A stretch of DNA of 36,885 bases, from NCBI GenBank assembly GCA_003136935.1, contig PLEC01000130.1, positions 520 to 37,404 of the forward strand, given 5' to 3'. Below, one piece after another: positions 8,779 to 16,718 of the stretch (position 1 is its first letter; every line of letters starts with the position of its first letter). The stretch is from Gammaproteobacteria bacterium (GTDB lineage Bacteria; Pseudomonadota; Gammaproteobacteria; Steroidobacterales; Steroidobacteraceae). Under the pieces are notes generated by a model that saw only the letters and a list, made by a program, of their open reading frames with translations, did no database searches and was not told the DNA's origin. A program made the translations under genes and the position numbers.

Positions 8779-8815
8779 ATACAGGGAATCTATCAGGATC
8801 ATAAAATCAATCGAT
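8779..8815. promoter_or_regulatory. OxyR operator (four-element site)
   Basis: Four tetranucleotides, ATAC, CTAT, ATAA and CGAT, begin at 8779, 8790, 8801 and 8812, each separated by exactly seven bases. This is the spacing of the OxyR consensus ATAG-N7-CTAT-N7-ATAG-N7-CTAT, with 13 of 16 positions matching. It lies between divergent oxyR and ahpC, directly upstream of the candidate ahpC -35 box and close to the oxyR start, the right place to activate one and repress the other. Confidence 0.85.
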
Positions 8816-8844
8816 TGGAATGATAGCAGGTCCGCCGGCATCAT
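8815..8844 (+). promoter_or_regulatory. Candidate ahpC promoter
   Basis: TTGGAA (8815-8820) and CATCAT (8839-8844) are separated by 18 bases, each matching four of six sigma-70 consensus bases. The -35 box touches the last OxyR element, as expected for contact with RNA polymerase. The match is weak and would need activation. The ahpC ribosome-binding site AAGGAG is at 8884-8889. Confidence 0.4.
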
Positions 8845-8898
8845 AGCCTCCATCCCGCGGGGAGCATCTGTAAGACCCGCATCAAAGGAGCCCAAGGT

Positions 8899-9438
8899 AT
8901 GTCAGGCGTCGGTCATCATTTCCCCAGGTTCGCGCTCACGGGCGTCGTCTCCAACGACGTGGCGAACGCGTTCCAGTCCTTCACCCACGAGAGCTTCCCC
9001 GGCAAATGGCGGGTCGTGTTCTTCTGGCCCAAGGACTTCACCTTCGTGTGTCCCACCGAGATTGCCGCCTTCGGCAAGCTCGAGAAGGAGTTCCGCGCGC
9101 GCGACGCGCAGCTGCTGGGCGCGAGCATCGACAGCGAGTATGTGCATCTGGCCTGGCGGCGCGAGAAGGAGGAGCTGCGCAATCTGCCTTTCCCCATGCT
9201 GGCCGACGTCAAGCGCGAGCTCGCGGGCGCCCTTGGTATCCTCGATCCGGAAGCCGGCGTCGCGCAGCGCGCGACCTTCATCGTCGACCCGCACGGGGTA
9301 ATCCGCTTCGTCTACGTCACCGACCTGAACGTCGGCAGAAACCCCGAGGAAGTGCTGCGCGTGCTGGATGCGCTGCAGACCGATGAGCTGTGCCCGTGCA
9401 ACTGGAACAAGGGCGAAGAGACCCTCAAGGCGGCCTGA
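8899..9438 (+). CDS. ahpC: Alkyl hydroperoxide reductase, AhpC-type 2-Cys peroxiredoxin
   Basis: A 179-residue peroxiredoxin that reduces hydrogen peroxide and organic peroxides in the cytosol. The peroxidatic cysteine is C51 in DFTFVCPTE. The C terminus TDELCPCNWNKGEETL carries two further cysteines, C165 and C167, the arrangement known from Mycobacterium tuberculosis AhpC, which uses three cysteines and is reduced by AhpD rather than AhpF. The next gene encodes AhpD, which agrees with this. AAGGAG stands eight bases before the ATG. The gene is divergent from oxyR with an OxyR operator between them, so induction by peroxide is expected. Confidence 0.95.
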   Translation: MSGVGHHFPRFALTGVVSNDVANAFQSFTHESFPGKWRVVFFWPKDFTFVCPTEIAAFGKLEKEFRARDAQLLGASIDSEYVHLAWRREKEELRNLPFPMLADVKRELAGALGILDPEAGVAQRATFIVDPHGVIRFVYVTDLNVGRNPEEVLRVLDALQTDELCPCNWNKGEETLKAA

Positions 9439-9439
9439 G

Positions 9440-10006
9440 ATGAACACGCTCGAGAATATCCGCGAGGCGCTGCCGGGCTACGCGCGCGACCTGCAGCTCA
9501 ATCTCGGCACCGTGCTGACACCTGCGGGGGCGCCGGGCCTGAGTGAGCGGCAGATCTGGGCGGTGGCGCTGGCCGCCGCCGCCGCCTCACGCAACGCGTC
9601 CTTCACTCGTGACATCCAGGCGCTCGCCGCCCACCACCTGGACGCCGCGCATGTGAGTGCTGCGCACGCCGCGGCCGCGGTCATGGCCATGAACAACGTC
9701 TACTACCGCTTCCTGCACCTGGTGGAGGACGCCGAGTACGCGAAGCTGCCGGCGCGCCTGCGCATGAACATTCTCGGCAGCCCCGGCATAGCCAAGGCGG
9801 ACTTTGAGCTGCTGGCGCTCGCGGTGTCAGCCATCAACGGCTGTGGCAGCTGCGTCGCTGCCCACGAGCGACAGCTGCGCCAGCACGGCCTGGAACGTGA
9901 AGCGGTGCAGAGCGCGGTGCGCATCACCGCCACCGTGCACGCCGTGGCCCGGGTACTGGAGAGTGTTGGCGGCGAGAGCGCGGCGGGTCACTCGCGGGCG
10001 GCGTGA
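9440..10006 (+). CDS. ahpD: Alkyl hydroperoxidase AhpD
   Basis: A 188-residue all-helical AhpD. The active-site CxxC is C135-G-S-C138 within INGCGSCVAAHE, and H142 sits four residues after the second cysteine, as in M. tuberculosis AhpD. The protein delivers electrons from a dihydrolipoyl carrier to AhpC and has weak peroxidase activity itself. The ATG at 9440 follows the ahpC stop by one base, so the two are translated as one unit. An N-terminal duplication of the helical unit, typical of AhpD, is visible as weak symmetry between residues 40-80 and 125-170. Confidence 0.95.
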   Translation: MNTLENIREALPGYARDLQLNLGTVLTPAGAPGLSERQIWAVALAAAAASRNASFTRDIQALAAHHLDAAHVSAAHAAAAVMAMNNVYYRFLHLVEDAEYAKLPARLRMNILGSPGIAKADFELLALAVSAINGCGSCVAAHERQLRQHGLEREAVQSAVRITATVHAVARVLESVGGESAAGHSRAA

Positions 10007-10024
10007 TCGGGGATGCCGGGTAAC

Positions 10025-10060
10025 GCGGACGGCCTCGAAATCCACGATCCGCGTGTCCGC
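10025..10060 (+). terminator. Weak hairpin after ahpD
   Basis: GCGGAC (10025-10030) and GTCCGC (10055-10060) are perfect complements, followed by CCCTTTC. The stem is short and the loop long, so this is a poor intrinsic terminator at best. Confidence 0.25.
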
Positions 10061-10129
10061 CCTTTCATATTCGTTGCCCCTGGCGGCGCTCGGCAATGTA
10101 ATTCATGATGCCATGAGCCCAGCACTTGA

Positions 10130-11077
10130 TTGAACACAGTGCCAATCGCCAGAGCAGTGAATTTTCTGAGGACTGCGCGCACCGGCATGCTGGTCCTGGC
10201 TCTCGGCGTATCGCAGGCCGCAGCGCCCACGATCAGCGCGCCTCCCAGCCGCACCGTGATCGACGATTCGGGCCGCACGGTGAGCGTTCCTCATGCGCCG
10301 CTTCGAATCGTGAGTCTCGCGCCCGGGGCGACTGAAATGCTGTTCGCGGCGGGCGCGGGTGCGGATGTCATTGCAACCGTTGAATATTCCGACGAGCCCG
10401 CCGCCGCGCGCCGCATCCCGCGCATCGGCGATGTGGCGGCGGTTGACCTCGAGCGCCTGGTCGCGCTGCATCCGGATGTGGTGATCGCCTGGCCCGCGGG
10501 CACCAATCCCGCGCAGCGCGCCAAGATCACGCGGCTGCACATTCCGGTCTATGAGCAGCAGGTTGTGCGGCTCGCGGAACTCGCGGACTCGGTGCGCCGG
10601 CTCGGGGTGCTCGCGGGTACGGAGGCGGTCGCGGCGCGCGCCGCACATGACATCGACGCGCGGCTCGCCATCCTCAAGGCGACATACGGCAACGAACCTC
10701 AGGCCGGCGCTCCAGACACCGCGCATCCGAGTGTGCTGCTGCAGGTGTGGGGCCGCCCCATTTACACGGTCGGCGGCCGCCAGCTCATGAGCGATGCGCT
10801 GGAGATCTGCGGTGCGCACAATGTGTTTGCGGACCTGCCGGAAGCCGGCCCCGTCGTGGACATCGAGGCCGTGATCGCCCGCGATCCCGACATCATCATC
10901 GCGGCAGCGCCGCCGGGAGAGGGTGCCGCCTGGCTTGCCGACTGGCGCAGGTTCGGGAGTCTCAAGGCCGTGCGCGAGCAGCACCTGGTGGTGTTCGAGG
11001 ACCAGGCCTTCAGCCGCCTGGGTCCCAGCGTCATCGACGCCACCGAGGGGCTGTGTAAGGCGATCGCGCGTCGCTAA
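10130..11077 (+). CDS. BtuF-like periplasmic substrate-binding protein
   Basis: A protein of about 315 residues with the helical-backbone metal-receptor fold of BtuF/FepB-type binding proteins. Visible segments are SRTVIDDSGRTVSVP, RIVSLAPGATEMLFAAGAG, IGDVAAVDLERLVALHPDVV and, near the end, VYTVGG-like and ARDPDIIIAAAPP blocks. It would capture a cobalamin or iron-chelate ligand in the periplasm and hand it to an ABC importer. No permease or ATPase gene is adjacent. The leader has a hydrophobic core, GMLVLALGVSQAAA. The start is uncertain: a TTG at 10130, a GTG at 10139 or a GTG at 10157 all give a leader, and none has a convincing ribosome-binding site. No cobalamin riboswitch signature was seen in the 123 bases upstream. 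Its stop overlaps that of convergent yajQ. Confidence 0.85.
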   Translation: MNTVPIARAVNFLRTARTGMLVLALGVSQAAAPTISAPPSRTVIDDSGRTVSVPHAPLRIVSLAPGATEMLFAAGAGADVIATVEYSDEPAAARRIPRIGDVAAVDLERLVALHPDVVIAWPAGTNPAQRAKITRLHIPVYEQQVVRLAELADSVRRLGVLAGTEAVAARAAHDIDARLAILKATYGNEPQAGAPDTAHPSVLLQVWGRPIYTVGGRQLMSDALEICGAHNVFADLPEAGPVVDIEAVIARDPDIIIAAAPPGEGAAWLADWRRFGSLKAVREQHLVVFEDQAFSRLGPSVIDATEGLCKAIARR

Positions 11078-11556
11078 TCGCGGAAGTTGTTGAATTGCAG
11101 CGGCACGTCGAACTTCGCGCCGCGCAGCAGCGCCATCGCCGCCTGCAGGTCATCACGCTGCTTGCCGGTGATGCGCACCTTGTCGCCCTGCAGGCTCGCC
11201 TGCACCTTGAGCTTTGAGTCCTTGATCAGCCGCGCGATCTTCCTGCCGCTGTCCGCGTCAATGCCGTGCTTGAGCAGGATTTGCTGGTGCGCGGCGGACA
11301 GGGTCGTCTGCGGTTCTTGCGGGTCGAGACATACCAGGTCGACGCCGCGCTTGGAAAGCCGCAGCTTGAGGATCTCCAGCATCTGCTTCAGCTGAAAGTC
11401 CACCTGGGCGTGCAGGGTGACGGTGAGTTCCTGCAGTTCAAAGCGCGCGCCCGTATCCTTGAAATCGAAGCGCTGCGCCAGCTCGCGGTTTGCCTGATCG
11501 ATGGCGTTGACCACTTCGTGAGAGTTCAGTTCTGAAACCGTGTCGAAAGAGGGCAT
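11074..11556 (-). CDS. yajQ: YajQ-family nucleotide-binding protein
   Basis: A 160-residue member of the YajQ (DUF520) family, starting MPSFDTVSELNSHEVVNAID and ending LPLQFNNFRD-like, exactly the family's size. Inner landmarks are RFDFKDTGARFEL, GRKIARLIKDSKLKVQASLQ and VRITGKQRDDLQAA. Members have two ferredoxin-like folds. In Xanthomonas the homologue binds cyclic di-GMP and acts with a transcription factor, and other members bind RNA or nucleotides. It lies 12 bases downstream of the gene at 11569-12039 on the same strand and is probably cotranscribed with it. Confidence 0.93.
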   Translation of the reverse strand: MPSFDTVSELNSHEVVNAIDQANRELAQRFDFKDTGARFELQELTVTLHAQVDFQLKQMLEILKLRLSKRGVDLVCLDPQEPQTTLSAAHQQILLKHGIDADSGRKIARLIKDSKLKVQASLQGDKVRITGKQRDDLQAAMALLRGAKFDVPLQFNNFRD

Positions 11557-11568
11557 GAGAGCCTCGTG

Positions 11569-12039
11569 TCAGCGTGCGGTCTTGCCGCGCGTGCTCCTGC
11601 GAGCGGGTTGCGGGCGCTGGCGGGCGCGCGCGCCTTTTTTTCTGCCTGCACCTTTGTCGGCAGCCGGCGCACGCTTGCCGGGCCGTTCCCGGGGTGCCGG
11701 CGTCAGTGACGTGTAATGCCGCCGTGCAAGTGCCATGAAGCGCGGGGTTGGACCGACGTCCTCGTACACCGGGTCACCCTGATCGTCGGTGGAAATCACC
11801 TGCTTACCTGCCACGTAGGGCATCGCGGCCACGAGCTCCTTGAGCGCCTTGCCGAGAAGCTCGGTGATGAGCTGTTCCGGCGAGCGGCCGGGGAACATAT
11901 CCGCCAGCGCCGCGAGACGCGCCGCATCATCCAGCGGCAGTCGCACCGCCCAGGTCCCCGCGGTGCGTGGCGCGGCGGCGTGCTCGCGCCAGCTTTCCAG
12001 TAACTCTTTGAAGCTCACGTTGGGCACCACTTTCGACAA
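11569..12039 (-). CDS. Conserved protein with basic C-terminal tail
   Basis: A 156-residue protein in two parts. Residues 1-105 are compact and conserved-looking, with FKELLESWREHAAAPRT, AARLAALADMFPGRSPEQLI and GDPVYEDVGPTPRFMALAR. From about residue 112 to the end it is a disordered Arg/Lys/Ala/Pro-rich tail. The first part resembles a short family in pseudomonads that databases label 'type 1 pili tip component' or pilin-assembly protein; I recall that label but see no support for it in the sequence. The ARLAALADMFPGRSPEQLITELL stretch has ribbon-helix-helix character, and with the basic tail suggests nucleic-acid binding (inference). It precedes yajQ by 12 bases. Confidence 0.7.
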   Translation of the reverse strand: MSKVVPNVSFKELLESWREHAAAPRTAGTWAVRLPLDDAARLAALADMFPGRSPEQLITELLGKALKELVAAMPYVAGKQVISTDDQGDPVYEDVGPTPRFMALARRHYTSLTPAPRERPGKRAPAADKGAGRKKGARARQRPQPARRSTRGKTAR

Positions 12040-12165
12040 CCGCGGGGCTTGAGCCCGCCGCCGCGTATTTTAGCGAAAAAATCCGTTCCTCACTCGCGCG
12101 AGGTTGTGAGCGCTCTGCAGCGGCGCGTAGCATGGGACGCAGGCGCTTGAGCCGGGGAGCACAGC

Positions 12166-12528
12166 ATGTTCAATCACGTGGGACTTAAGGTGAAGGATCT
12201 GGATGCGAGCGTGCACTTCTACAGCGCAGCGCTCGGCGCGCTCGGCTACGAGCCCGGGTATAGCGATGAGTCGGTGGTGGGTTTTGGTCCCAAGGACGCG
12301 CCGGGGCTGTGGTTGTATGCCGACGCCAAGCTGGCCCATTCGCTGGTGCACCTGGCGTTCACAGCCGGCAGCCGTGCGGCGGTGGATGCCTTCTACCGTG
12401 AGGGACTGAAGGCGCGCGGGCGTGACAATGGCAAACCCGGGCTACGCAAGGACTACGGCCCGACGTACTACGCGGCGTTTCTCTTCGATCCCGACGGCAA
12501 CAATGTCGAAGCGGTGTGCCTGAAGTAA
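12166..12528 (+). CDS. VOC-superfamily (glyoxalase/dioxygenase fold) protein
   Basis: A 120-residue single-module VOC protein. It begins MFNHVGLKVKDLDASVHFYS and ends YAAFLFDPDGNNVEAVCLK, the two hallmarks of the fold; the first His and last Glu are the usual metal ligands. Small VOC proteins of this kind include lactoylglutathione-lyase-like enzymes and antibiotic-binding proteins; the substrate is unknown. GGGGAG lies eight bases before the ATG. It stands just upstream of the trp promoter on the same strand, with no strong terminator between. Confidence 0.88.
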   Translation: MFNHVGLKVKDLDASVHFYSAALGALGYEPGYSDESVVGFGPKDAPGLWLYADAKLAHSLVHLAFTAGSRAAVDAFYREGLKARGRDNGKPGLRKDYGPTYYAAFLFDPDGNNVEAVCLK

Positions 12529-12636
12529 CGCGGCGCGCTCAGGTCCGCCGGCTACGACAGACTCTGCAGGACGATTTCCCGGCCGGGACCGGGCCAGCGC
12601 CGATGGCGCCGGTCCCATTGAGCGCGGGCTTTGCGC

Positions 12637-12666
12637 TTGACGTCTTGAGCATCCCACGGCGATACT
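12637..12666 (+). promoter_or_regulatory. trp operon promoter
   Basis: TTGACG (12637-12642) and GATACT (12661-12666) are separated by 18 bases and match five and four of the six sigma-70 consensus positions. Transcription would begin near 12673, only about four bases before the leader-peptide ATG at 12677. No second promoter of similar quality was seen in the 320 bases before trpE. Confidence 0.65.
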
Positions 12667-12676
12667 CGTTGGCAAC

Positions 12677-12730
12677 ATGTCGCACCAGCCTGTCAGCACG
12701 TCCCGTCTGTGGTGGTGGCGCACTTCATAA
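12677..12730 (+). CDS. trpL: trp operon leader peptide TrpL
   Basis: A 17-residue open frame reading MSHQPVSTSRLWWWRTS, with three consecutive TGG codons at 12710-12718. Clustered Trp codons ahead of trpE are the hallmark of an attenuator leader peptide: ribosome stalling here reports low charged tRNA-Trp. No Shine-Dalgarno sequence precedes the ATG, and the predicted transcript start is only a few bases upstream, so translation may be nearly leaderless. The stop codon at 12728-12730 directly abuts the antiterminator strand at 12731. Confidence 0.92.
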   Translation: MSHQPVSTSRLWWWRTS

Positions 12731-12744
12731 CGGAGTGGGCTGAC
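12692..12744 (+). promoter_or_regulatory. trp attenuator 1:2 (pause) hairpin
   Basis: GTCAGC (12692-12697) pairs with GCTGAC (12739-12744), enclosing the Trp codons in the loop. A ribosome stalled on those codons would block this pairing and free the strand beginning at 12731 for the antiterminator. Confidence 0.7.
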
Positions 12745-12797
12745 GGCTAGCTGTTTTCGCGACTTAAAGCATTTACCGCATCGCAAACCCATCTCCG
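12731..12797 (+). promoter_or_regulatory. trp antiterminator (2:3) hairpin
   Basis: CGGAGTGGG (12731-12739) can pair with CCCATCTCCG (12788-12797) in nine base pairs with one bulged U. This shares the 3' strand with the terminator at 12786-12820, so the two structures exclude each other. Confidence 0.8.
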
Positions 12798-12820
12798 GAC
12801 GCCCCCGGGATGGGTTTTTT
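12786..12820 (+). terminator. trp attenuator terminator (3:4)
   Basis: AACCCATCTCCGG (12786-12798) pairs with CCGGGATGGGTT (12805-12816) with one bulged base and a six-base loop, and runs straight into six T's (12815-12820). It lies 30 bases before trpE and would stop transcription when charged tRNA-Trp is plentiful. Confidence 0.93.
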
Positions 12821-12849
12821 GTTGTCTTTCTGAAACTGGAGTTTGAACG

Positions 12850-14235
12850 TTGCAGGCTCTGTTCGACATCGCAGGTGACCTCGACACGCCGGTATCGGCG
12901 TTCATGAAGCTCGCCGCATTCGAGCCGCGCTTCCTGCTGGAGAGCGTTGAGGGTGGCGAGCGGCTGGCGCGCTACTCCTTCATCGGCTTTGGCACCGGGC
13001 TGGAGGTGCGCCTTGACGACACCGCCCTTACGATCGGCAAGGAGCGCCGCCCGCTGCCCGCCACGAGCGCGCAGCTGCTGACCGCGCTGCGCGCGGCGCT
13101 GCGCGCAGCGCCCACGCCGCAACCGGACATTGCCGGGGTGCCGCTCGCCGGCGGGCTGGTCGGCTACGCCGCCTACGACGTGGTGCGTTACTTCGAGCGT
13201 CTGCCGGTGCCCCGCGGACGTGCGAGCGGCGTGCCCGCGTTGCACTACGTCGCGCCGCGCTCGGTGCTGGTGTTTGATCACCTGACACGCGGTATCGCAC
13301 TCGTGCATGCCGGCTCCGAGGACGAGCGGCGCTCATTGCGCAGGGAAGTGGTGCAGGCGCTGCGGGGCGGGTTGCCGAACAACCGGCGCGCCGGCCGCTA
13401 CGGGCCGCCCAGCGCCGCCTGGCCGCGCGCCGACTACCTGGCCGGCGTCAGGCGCACGCAGGAGTACATTGCCGCCGGGGACGTGTATCAGCTGGTGTTG
13501 GCGAGCCGCTTCAGCGGACAGCACGCGCTCGATCCCTTCCAGGCGTATCGCGCTCTGCGCCTGATCAACCCCTCGCCCTACATGTACTATTGCGCGCTGG
13601 GAGAGCTCGCCGTAGTCGGCTCATCACCCGAGGCACTGGTGAAACTCAACGGGCGGCGCGCGCAGCTGCGGCCCATCGCCGGCACCCGTCCGCGCGCGGC
13701 GGATGCGACGGTCGATGCCGCGCGTGAGAGTGAGTTGCTCGCTGATCCGAAGGAGAACGCCGAGCACGTGATGCTCGTGGACCTCGCCCGCAACGACCTC
13801 GGGCGCGTGGCGCAGGCCGGTAGCGTGCGCGTCGACCCCTACCGCTGTATCGAGCGCTACAGTCACGTCATGCACATGGTGAGCGGCGTGCAGGGCGAAC
13901 TGGCAGCGGACCGTGACGCGTTCGACCTGTTCGCGGCGGCTTTTCCGGCGGGGACCCTGGTGGGCGCACCCAAGGTGCGCGCCATGCAGATCATCGACGA
14001 GCTGGAACCGGTAAGTCGCGGCCTGTATGGCGGCACGGTCGGTTACTTCGGGGCGCGCGGCGACATGGATCACGCCATTACCATCCGCACGCTCGTCTTC
14101 ACGGGCGATGAATACAGCTACCAGGCGGGCGCCGGCATCGTCGCGGACAGCGTGCCGCAGAGCGAGCACGAAGAGGTGTTGGCGAAGAGCGCGGCCATGG
14201 TGCGCGCGCTCGAGCTCGCGGGGGAGGGGCTGTGA
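12850..14235 (+). CDS. trpE: Anthranilate synthase component I
   Basis: A 461-residue TrpE. With TrpG-derived ammonia it converts chorismate to anthranilate and pyruvate, the first step of the tryptophan pathway. The feedback site LLES (residues 29-32) for bound tryptophan is present. The catalytic region has [54 protein letters not shown] and [20 protein letters not shown]. The start is a TTG at 12850 with GGAG eight bases before it; no ATG occurs before residue 18. Expression is subject to the attenuator just upstream. Its TGA overlaps the GTG of trpG. Confidence 0.97.
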   Translation: MQALFDIAGDLDTPVSAFMKLAAFEPRFLLESVEGGERLARYSFIGFGTGLEVRLDDTALTIGKERRPLPATSAQLLTALRAALRAAPTPQPDIAGVPLAGGLVGYAAYDVVRYFERLPVPRGRASGVPALHYVAPRSVLVFDHLTRGIALVHAGSEDERRSLRREVVQALRGGLPNNRRAGRYGPPSAAWPRADYLAGVRRTQEYIAAGDVYQLVLASRFSGQHALDPFQAYRALRLINPSPYMYYCALGELAVVGSSPEALVKLNGRRAQLRPIAGTRPRAADATVDAARESELLADPKENAEHVMLVDLARNDLGRVAQAGSVRVDPYRCIERYSHVMHMVSGVQGELAADRDAFDLFAAAFPAGTLVGAPKVRAMQIIDELEPVSRGLYGGTVGYFGARGDMDHAITIRTLVFTGDEYSYQAGAGIVADSVPQSEHEEVLAKSAAMVRALELAGEGL

Positions 14236-14861
14236 CGCCGCGGCTGCTGTTGATCGACAACTATGACTCCTTCACCTACAACCTGGTGCAGGCGTTCCTG
14301 GTGCTGGGCGCCGAGGTCAGTGTCTATCGCAACGATGCGCTGGCTCCGGGGGCTGCACTGGCGCTCGCGCCCTCGCACCTGTGCATCTCACCGGGACCGG
14401 GCACTCCGTACGATGCCGGCGTGTCCATGGACATGATCCGTGCCTTCGCCGGCCGCATCCCGGTGCTCGGGGTGTGTCTGGGTCACCAGTCGATCGTGGA
14501 AGTGTTCGGCGGCAAAGTGGTGCGCGCGGCACGGCTCATGCATGGTAAAACCTCGCTGGTGCGTCACGATGGGCGCACGCTGTTCGCAGGCCTCCCGCAG
14601 CCATGTGAGGTGGGGCGATACCACTCCCTCATCGCAGCTCCCGAGGCAATGCCGGAAGTTCTTGAGGTCAGCGCACAAACCGCGGAGGGGGAAATCATGG
14701 GGGTGCGCCATCATTCCCTCATGGTCGAGGGCGTGCAGTTCCATCCGGAAAGTATCCTTACCCCGGAGGGTCCGCAGCTCCTTAAGAATTTCCTGCAGTA
14801 CACGGCGGGCGAGCGCGAAACCGTTGCCACTGGCGGAGTAACTGATGTCCGCGGCGAGTGA
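14232..14861 (+). CDS. trpG: Anthranilate synthase glutamine amidotransferase component II
   Basis: A 209-residue class I glutamine amidotransferase that supplies ammonia to TrpE. It opens with [16 protein letters not shown] and has [10 protein letters not shown], the nucleophile C82 in [18 protein letters not shown], and the His-Glu pair in [14 protein letters not shown]. The GTG start at 14232 overlaps the trpE stop by four bases (GTGA), which suggests coupled translation and equal amounts of the two subunits. The last 17 bases overlap the start of trpD. A PabA role in folate synthesis in addition is possible, as some bacteria share one protein; no other pabA is in the window. Confidence 0.96.
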   Translation: MTPRLLLIDNYDSFTYNLVQAFLVLGAEVSVYRNDALAPGAALALAPSHLCISPGPGTPYDAGVSMDMIRAFAGRIPVLGVCLGHQSIVEVFGGKVVRAARLMHGKTSLVRHDGRTLFAGLPQPCEVGRYHSLIAAPEAMPEVLEVSAQTAEGEIMGVRHHSLMVEGVQFHPESILTPEGPQLLKNFLQYTAGERETVATGGVTDVRGE

Positions 14862-15891
14862 ATTGCTGCAACAGCTCTTCGAGCGGCGCGATCTCTCGCA
14901 GCCGCAGGCGGAAGAACTGCTCGCGCGGCTTACCGATCCCGACATCCCGCCCGCCATGGCTGGCGCGTTGCTCGCCGCACTTTCGACCAAGGGCGTGGTG
15001 GCGCAGGAGCTGCGTGGCTTGGCGCTCGCCATGCGCCGGCTGGCCCTTGCCACCGGGATCCCCACGAACCTGCGCGCCATCGATATCGTCGGCACGGGCG
15101 GGGACGCCTCGGGTAGTTTCAACATCTCCACCGGCACGGCGCTCCTGACCGCCGCCTGCGGCGTGCCGGTCATCAAGCACGGCAACCGCTCGGTTTCCAG
15201 CCGCTGCGGCAGTGCCGACATGCTCGAAGCGCTCGGCATCGGGATACCGGCGGATGCCGGGGCCGCCGCTGCGTGTCTTACCGCCACCGGCTTCACCTTT
15301 CTGTATGCGCCTCACTATCATCCGGCGACGCGGGCGATCGCCCCCATCCGCGCCGCGCTTGGGGTGCGCACGGTATTCAACATCCTGGGTCCCTTGGTGA
15401 ATCCCGCCCAGCCGCCGCTGCATCTCATCGGCGCGTTCAGCCTCGAGGTCGCGCGGCTGATGGCCGACACCCTCGCGGGGCTGCCCATCGAACGGACCTT
15501 CGTCGTGCACGGGGCTGAAGGCTGGGATGAGCCCACGCCGATCGGACCGTTCACGGTGTTTGACGTGCGGCCGGGACAGGTCGATGCGGGTCTCAGATCT
15601 CCCGCCGACTACGGACTCAAGCCCTGCACCGCGGCGGATCTCGCTGGCAGTGACGCGCATGGCAACGCCCAGGCGCTGCAGTCGGTGCTGTCCGGTGAGG
15701 ATCGCGGCGCGCATCGGGATTGCCTCTTGCTGGGCACTGCGCTGGCGCTCGAGATTGCTGGCGAGACCCAACATCCCCAGGAGGGGATCGCGCGCGCCTC
15801 GGCGGCGATCGACAGCGGCGCCGCCCGCCGCCTGCTGGAGGCGCTGAAGAAGCGGCGGGTGGCAGCAGCGGGCGCGGAGCCCCGGGCGTGA
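14845..15891 (+). CDS. trpD: Anthranilate phosphoribosyltransferase
   Basis: A 348-residue TrpD, which joins anthranilate to PRPP. The PRPP-binding [17 protein letters not shown], the [19 protein letters not shown] segment and [18 protein letters not shown] are all as expected for the family. The small N-terminal helical domain (residues 1-70) precedes the alpha/beta core. It is a separate gene rather than the trpG-trpD fusion of enterics. The ATG at 14845 lies inside the end of trpG, and its TGA overlaps the GTG of trpC. Confidence 0.97.
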   Translation: MSAASELLQQLFERRDLSQPQAEELLARLTDPDIPPAMAGALLAALSTKGVVAQELRGLALAMRRLALATGIPTNLRAIDIVGTGGDASGSFNISTGTALLTAACGVPVIKHGNRSVSSRCGSADMLEALGIGIPADAGAAAACLTATGFTFLYAPHYHPATRAIAPIRAALGVRTVFNILGPLVNPAQPPLHLIGAFSLEVARLMADTLAGLPIERTFVVHGAEGWDEPTPIGPFTVFDVRPGQVDAGLRSPADYGLKPCTAADLAGSDAHGNAQALQSVLSGEDRGAHRDCLLLGTALALEIAGETQHPQEGIARASAAIDSGAARRLLEALKKRRVAAAGAEPRA

Positions 15892-16718
15892 CGGCTTTCC
15901 TTGAGGAAATGGCCGCCGGCAGCCGCGAGCGCGTGCGGCTGGCGAAACGCGCGTGTTCTGAGGCTGCACTCGAGAGTCAGGCCCGCAGCGTACGCGCGCC
16001 GTCCCGATTGCAGCTCGACGCTTCTGGCTTTGATCTCATCGCGGAGCTGAAGCTGCGCTCCCCGGCCGCAGGTCCCTTAAGCACACACGGTGACAACGTG
16101 GAGCAGCGCGTCGCGGCCTACGCCCGCGCAGGCGCCGCCGCGGTTTCCGTGCTCACCGAGCCCAGCCGCTTCGACGGCGCGCTTGCGCATCTGAAAAGTG
16201 CAGCACGGGCTCTTGAACCGCTTGCCGTGCCCGCCATGCGCAAGGATTTTCTCGTTGATCCTTACCAGGTACTGGAGGCTCGTGCTGCCGGAGCCGGCGG
16301 CGTGCTGGTGATCCTGCGGCTGTTGCCGCGGGAAGGGATCACGGCGCTCCTCGATTGCGCCCGCGCGCAAGGCCTGTTCGTGCTCCTCGAGGCCTTCGAT
16401 GCAGACGATATCGCTTTCATGCACGAGCTGATCGCGGCGCACCGCGGCAGCAACCAACTCCTCGCCGGGGTCAACTGCCGCGACCTCGCGACGCTCGAGG
16501 TCGTGCCTGAGCGTCTCATCGAACTTGCGCCCCACCTGCCGATGACTGTTCCGCGCGTTGCCGAGAGTGGCGTCATCTCGGTGGCGGATGCCGGCCGGGT
16601 CGCCGCGGCCGGTTATACCGTCGCGCTCGTCGGCAGCGCCCTCATGCAGGGCAGGGACCCAGGCGCACTTGCGGGCGCACTGCTGGCTGCCGGGCGTGCC
16701 GCGCGCGGGGCGCATTAG
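15888..16718 (+). CDS. trpC: Indole-3-glycerol-phosphate synthase (divergent)
   Basis: A 276-residue (beta/alpha)8 barrel that closes carboxyphenylamino-deoxyribulose phosphate to indole-3-glycerol phosphate. Family landmarks are present but altered: IAELKLRSPAAGPLS where most members have the pattern AEVKxASPSKG, AMRKDFLVDPYQVLEARAAG (well conserved), LLEAFDADD where EVHDE is usual, AGVNCRDLATLEV, VAESGVIS and VALVGSALMQG. The catalytic Glu and Lys of the first motif and the Lys of MRKDF are kept. The GTG start at 15888 overlaps the trpD stop by four bases. It is not fused to trpF, which follows directly. Position in the operon makes the assignment firm despite the divergence. Confidence 0.92.
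   Translation: MTAFLEEMAAGSRERVRLAKRACSEAALESQARSVRAPSRLQLDASGFDLIAELKLRSPAAGPLSTHGDNVEQRVAAYARAGAAAVSVLTEPSRFDGALAHLKSAARALEPLAVPAMRKDFLVDPYQVLEARAAGAGGVLVILRLLPREGITALLDCARAQGLFVLLEAFDADDIAFMHELIAAHRGSNQLLAGVNCRDLATLEVVPERLIELAPHLPMTVPRVAESGVISVADAGRVAAAGYTVALVGSALMQGRDPGALAGALLAAGRAARGAH

Noticed and set aside
8171-9301. 376-codon plus-strand frame spanning oxyR and ahpC
   Set aside because: It crosses the divergent promoter region and runs antisense to oxyR and out of frame with ahpC.
10007-10129. Possible cobalamin riboswitch before the BtuF-like gene
   Set aside because: The gap is only 123 bases, and no B12-box-like conserved block or matching long-range stems were found.
14782-15969. 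395-codon minus-strand frame
   Set aside because: Antisense to trpD, whose catalytic motifs are intact.
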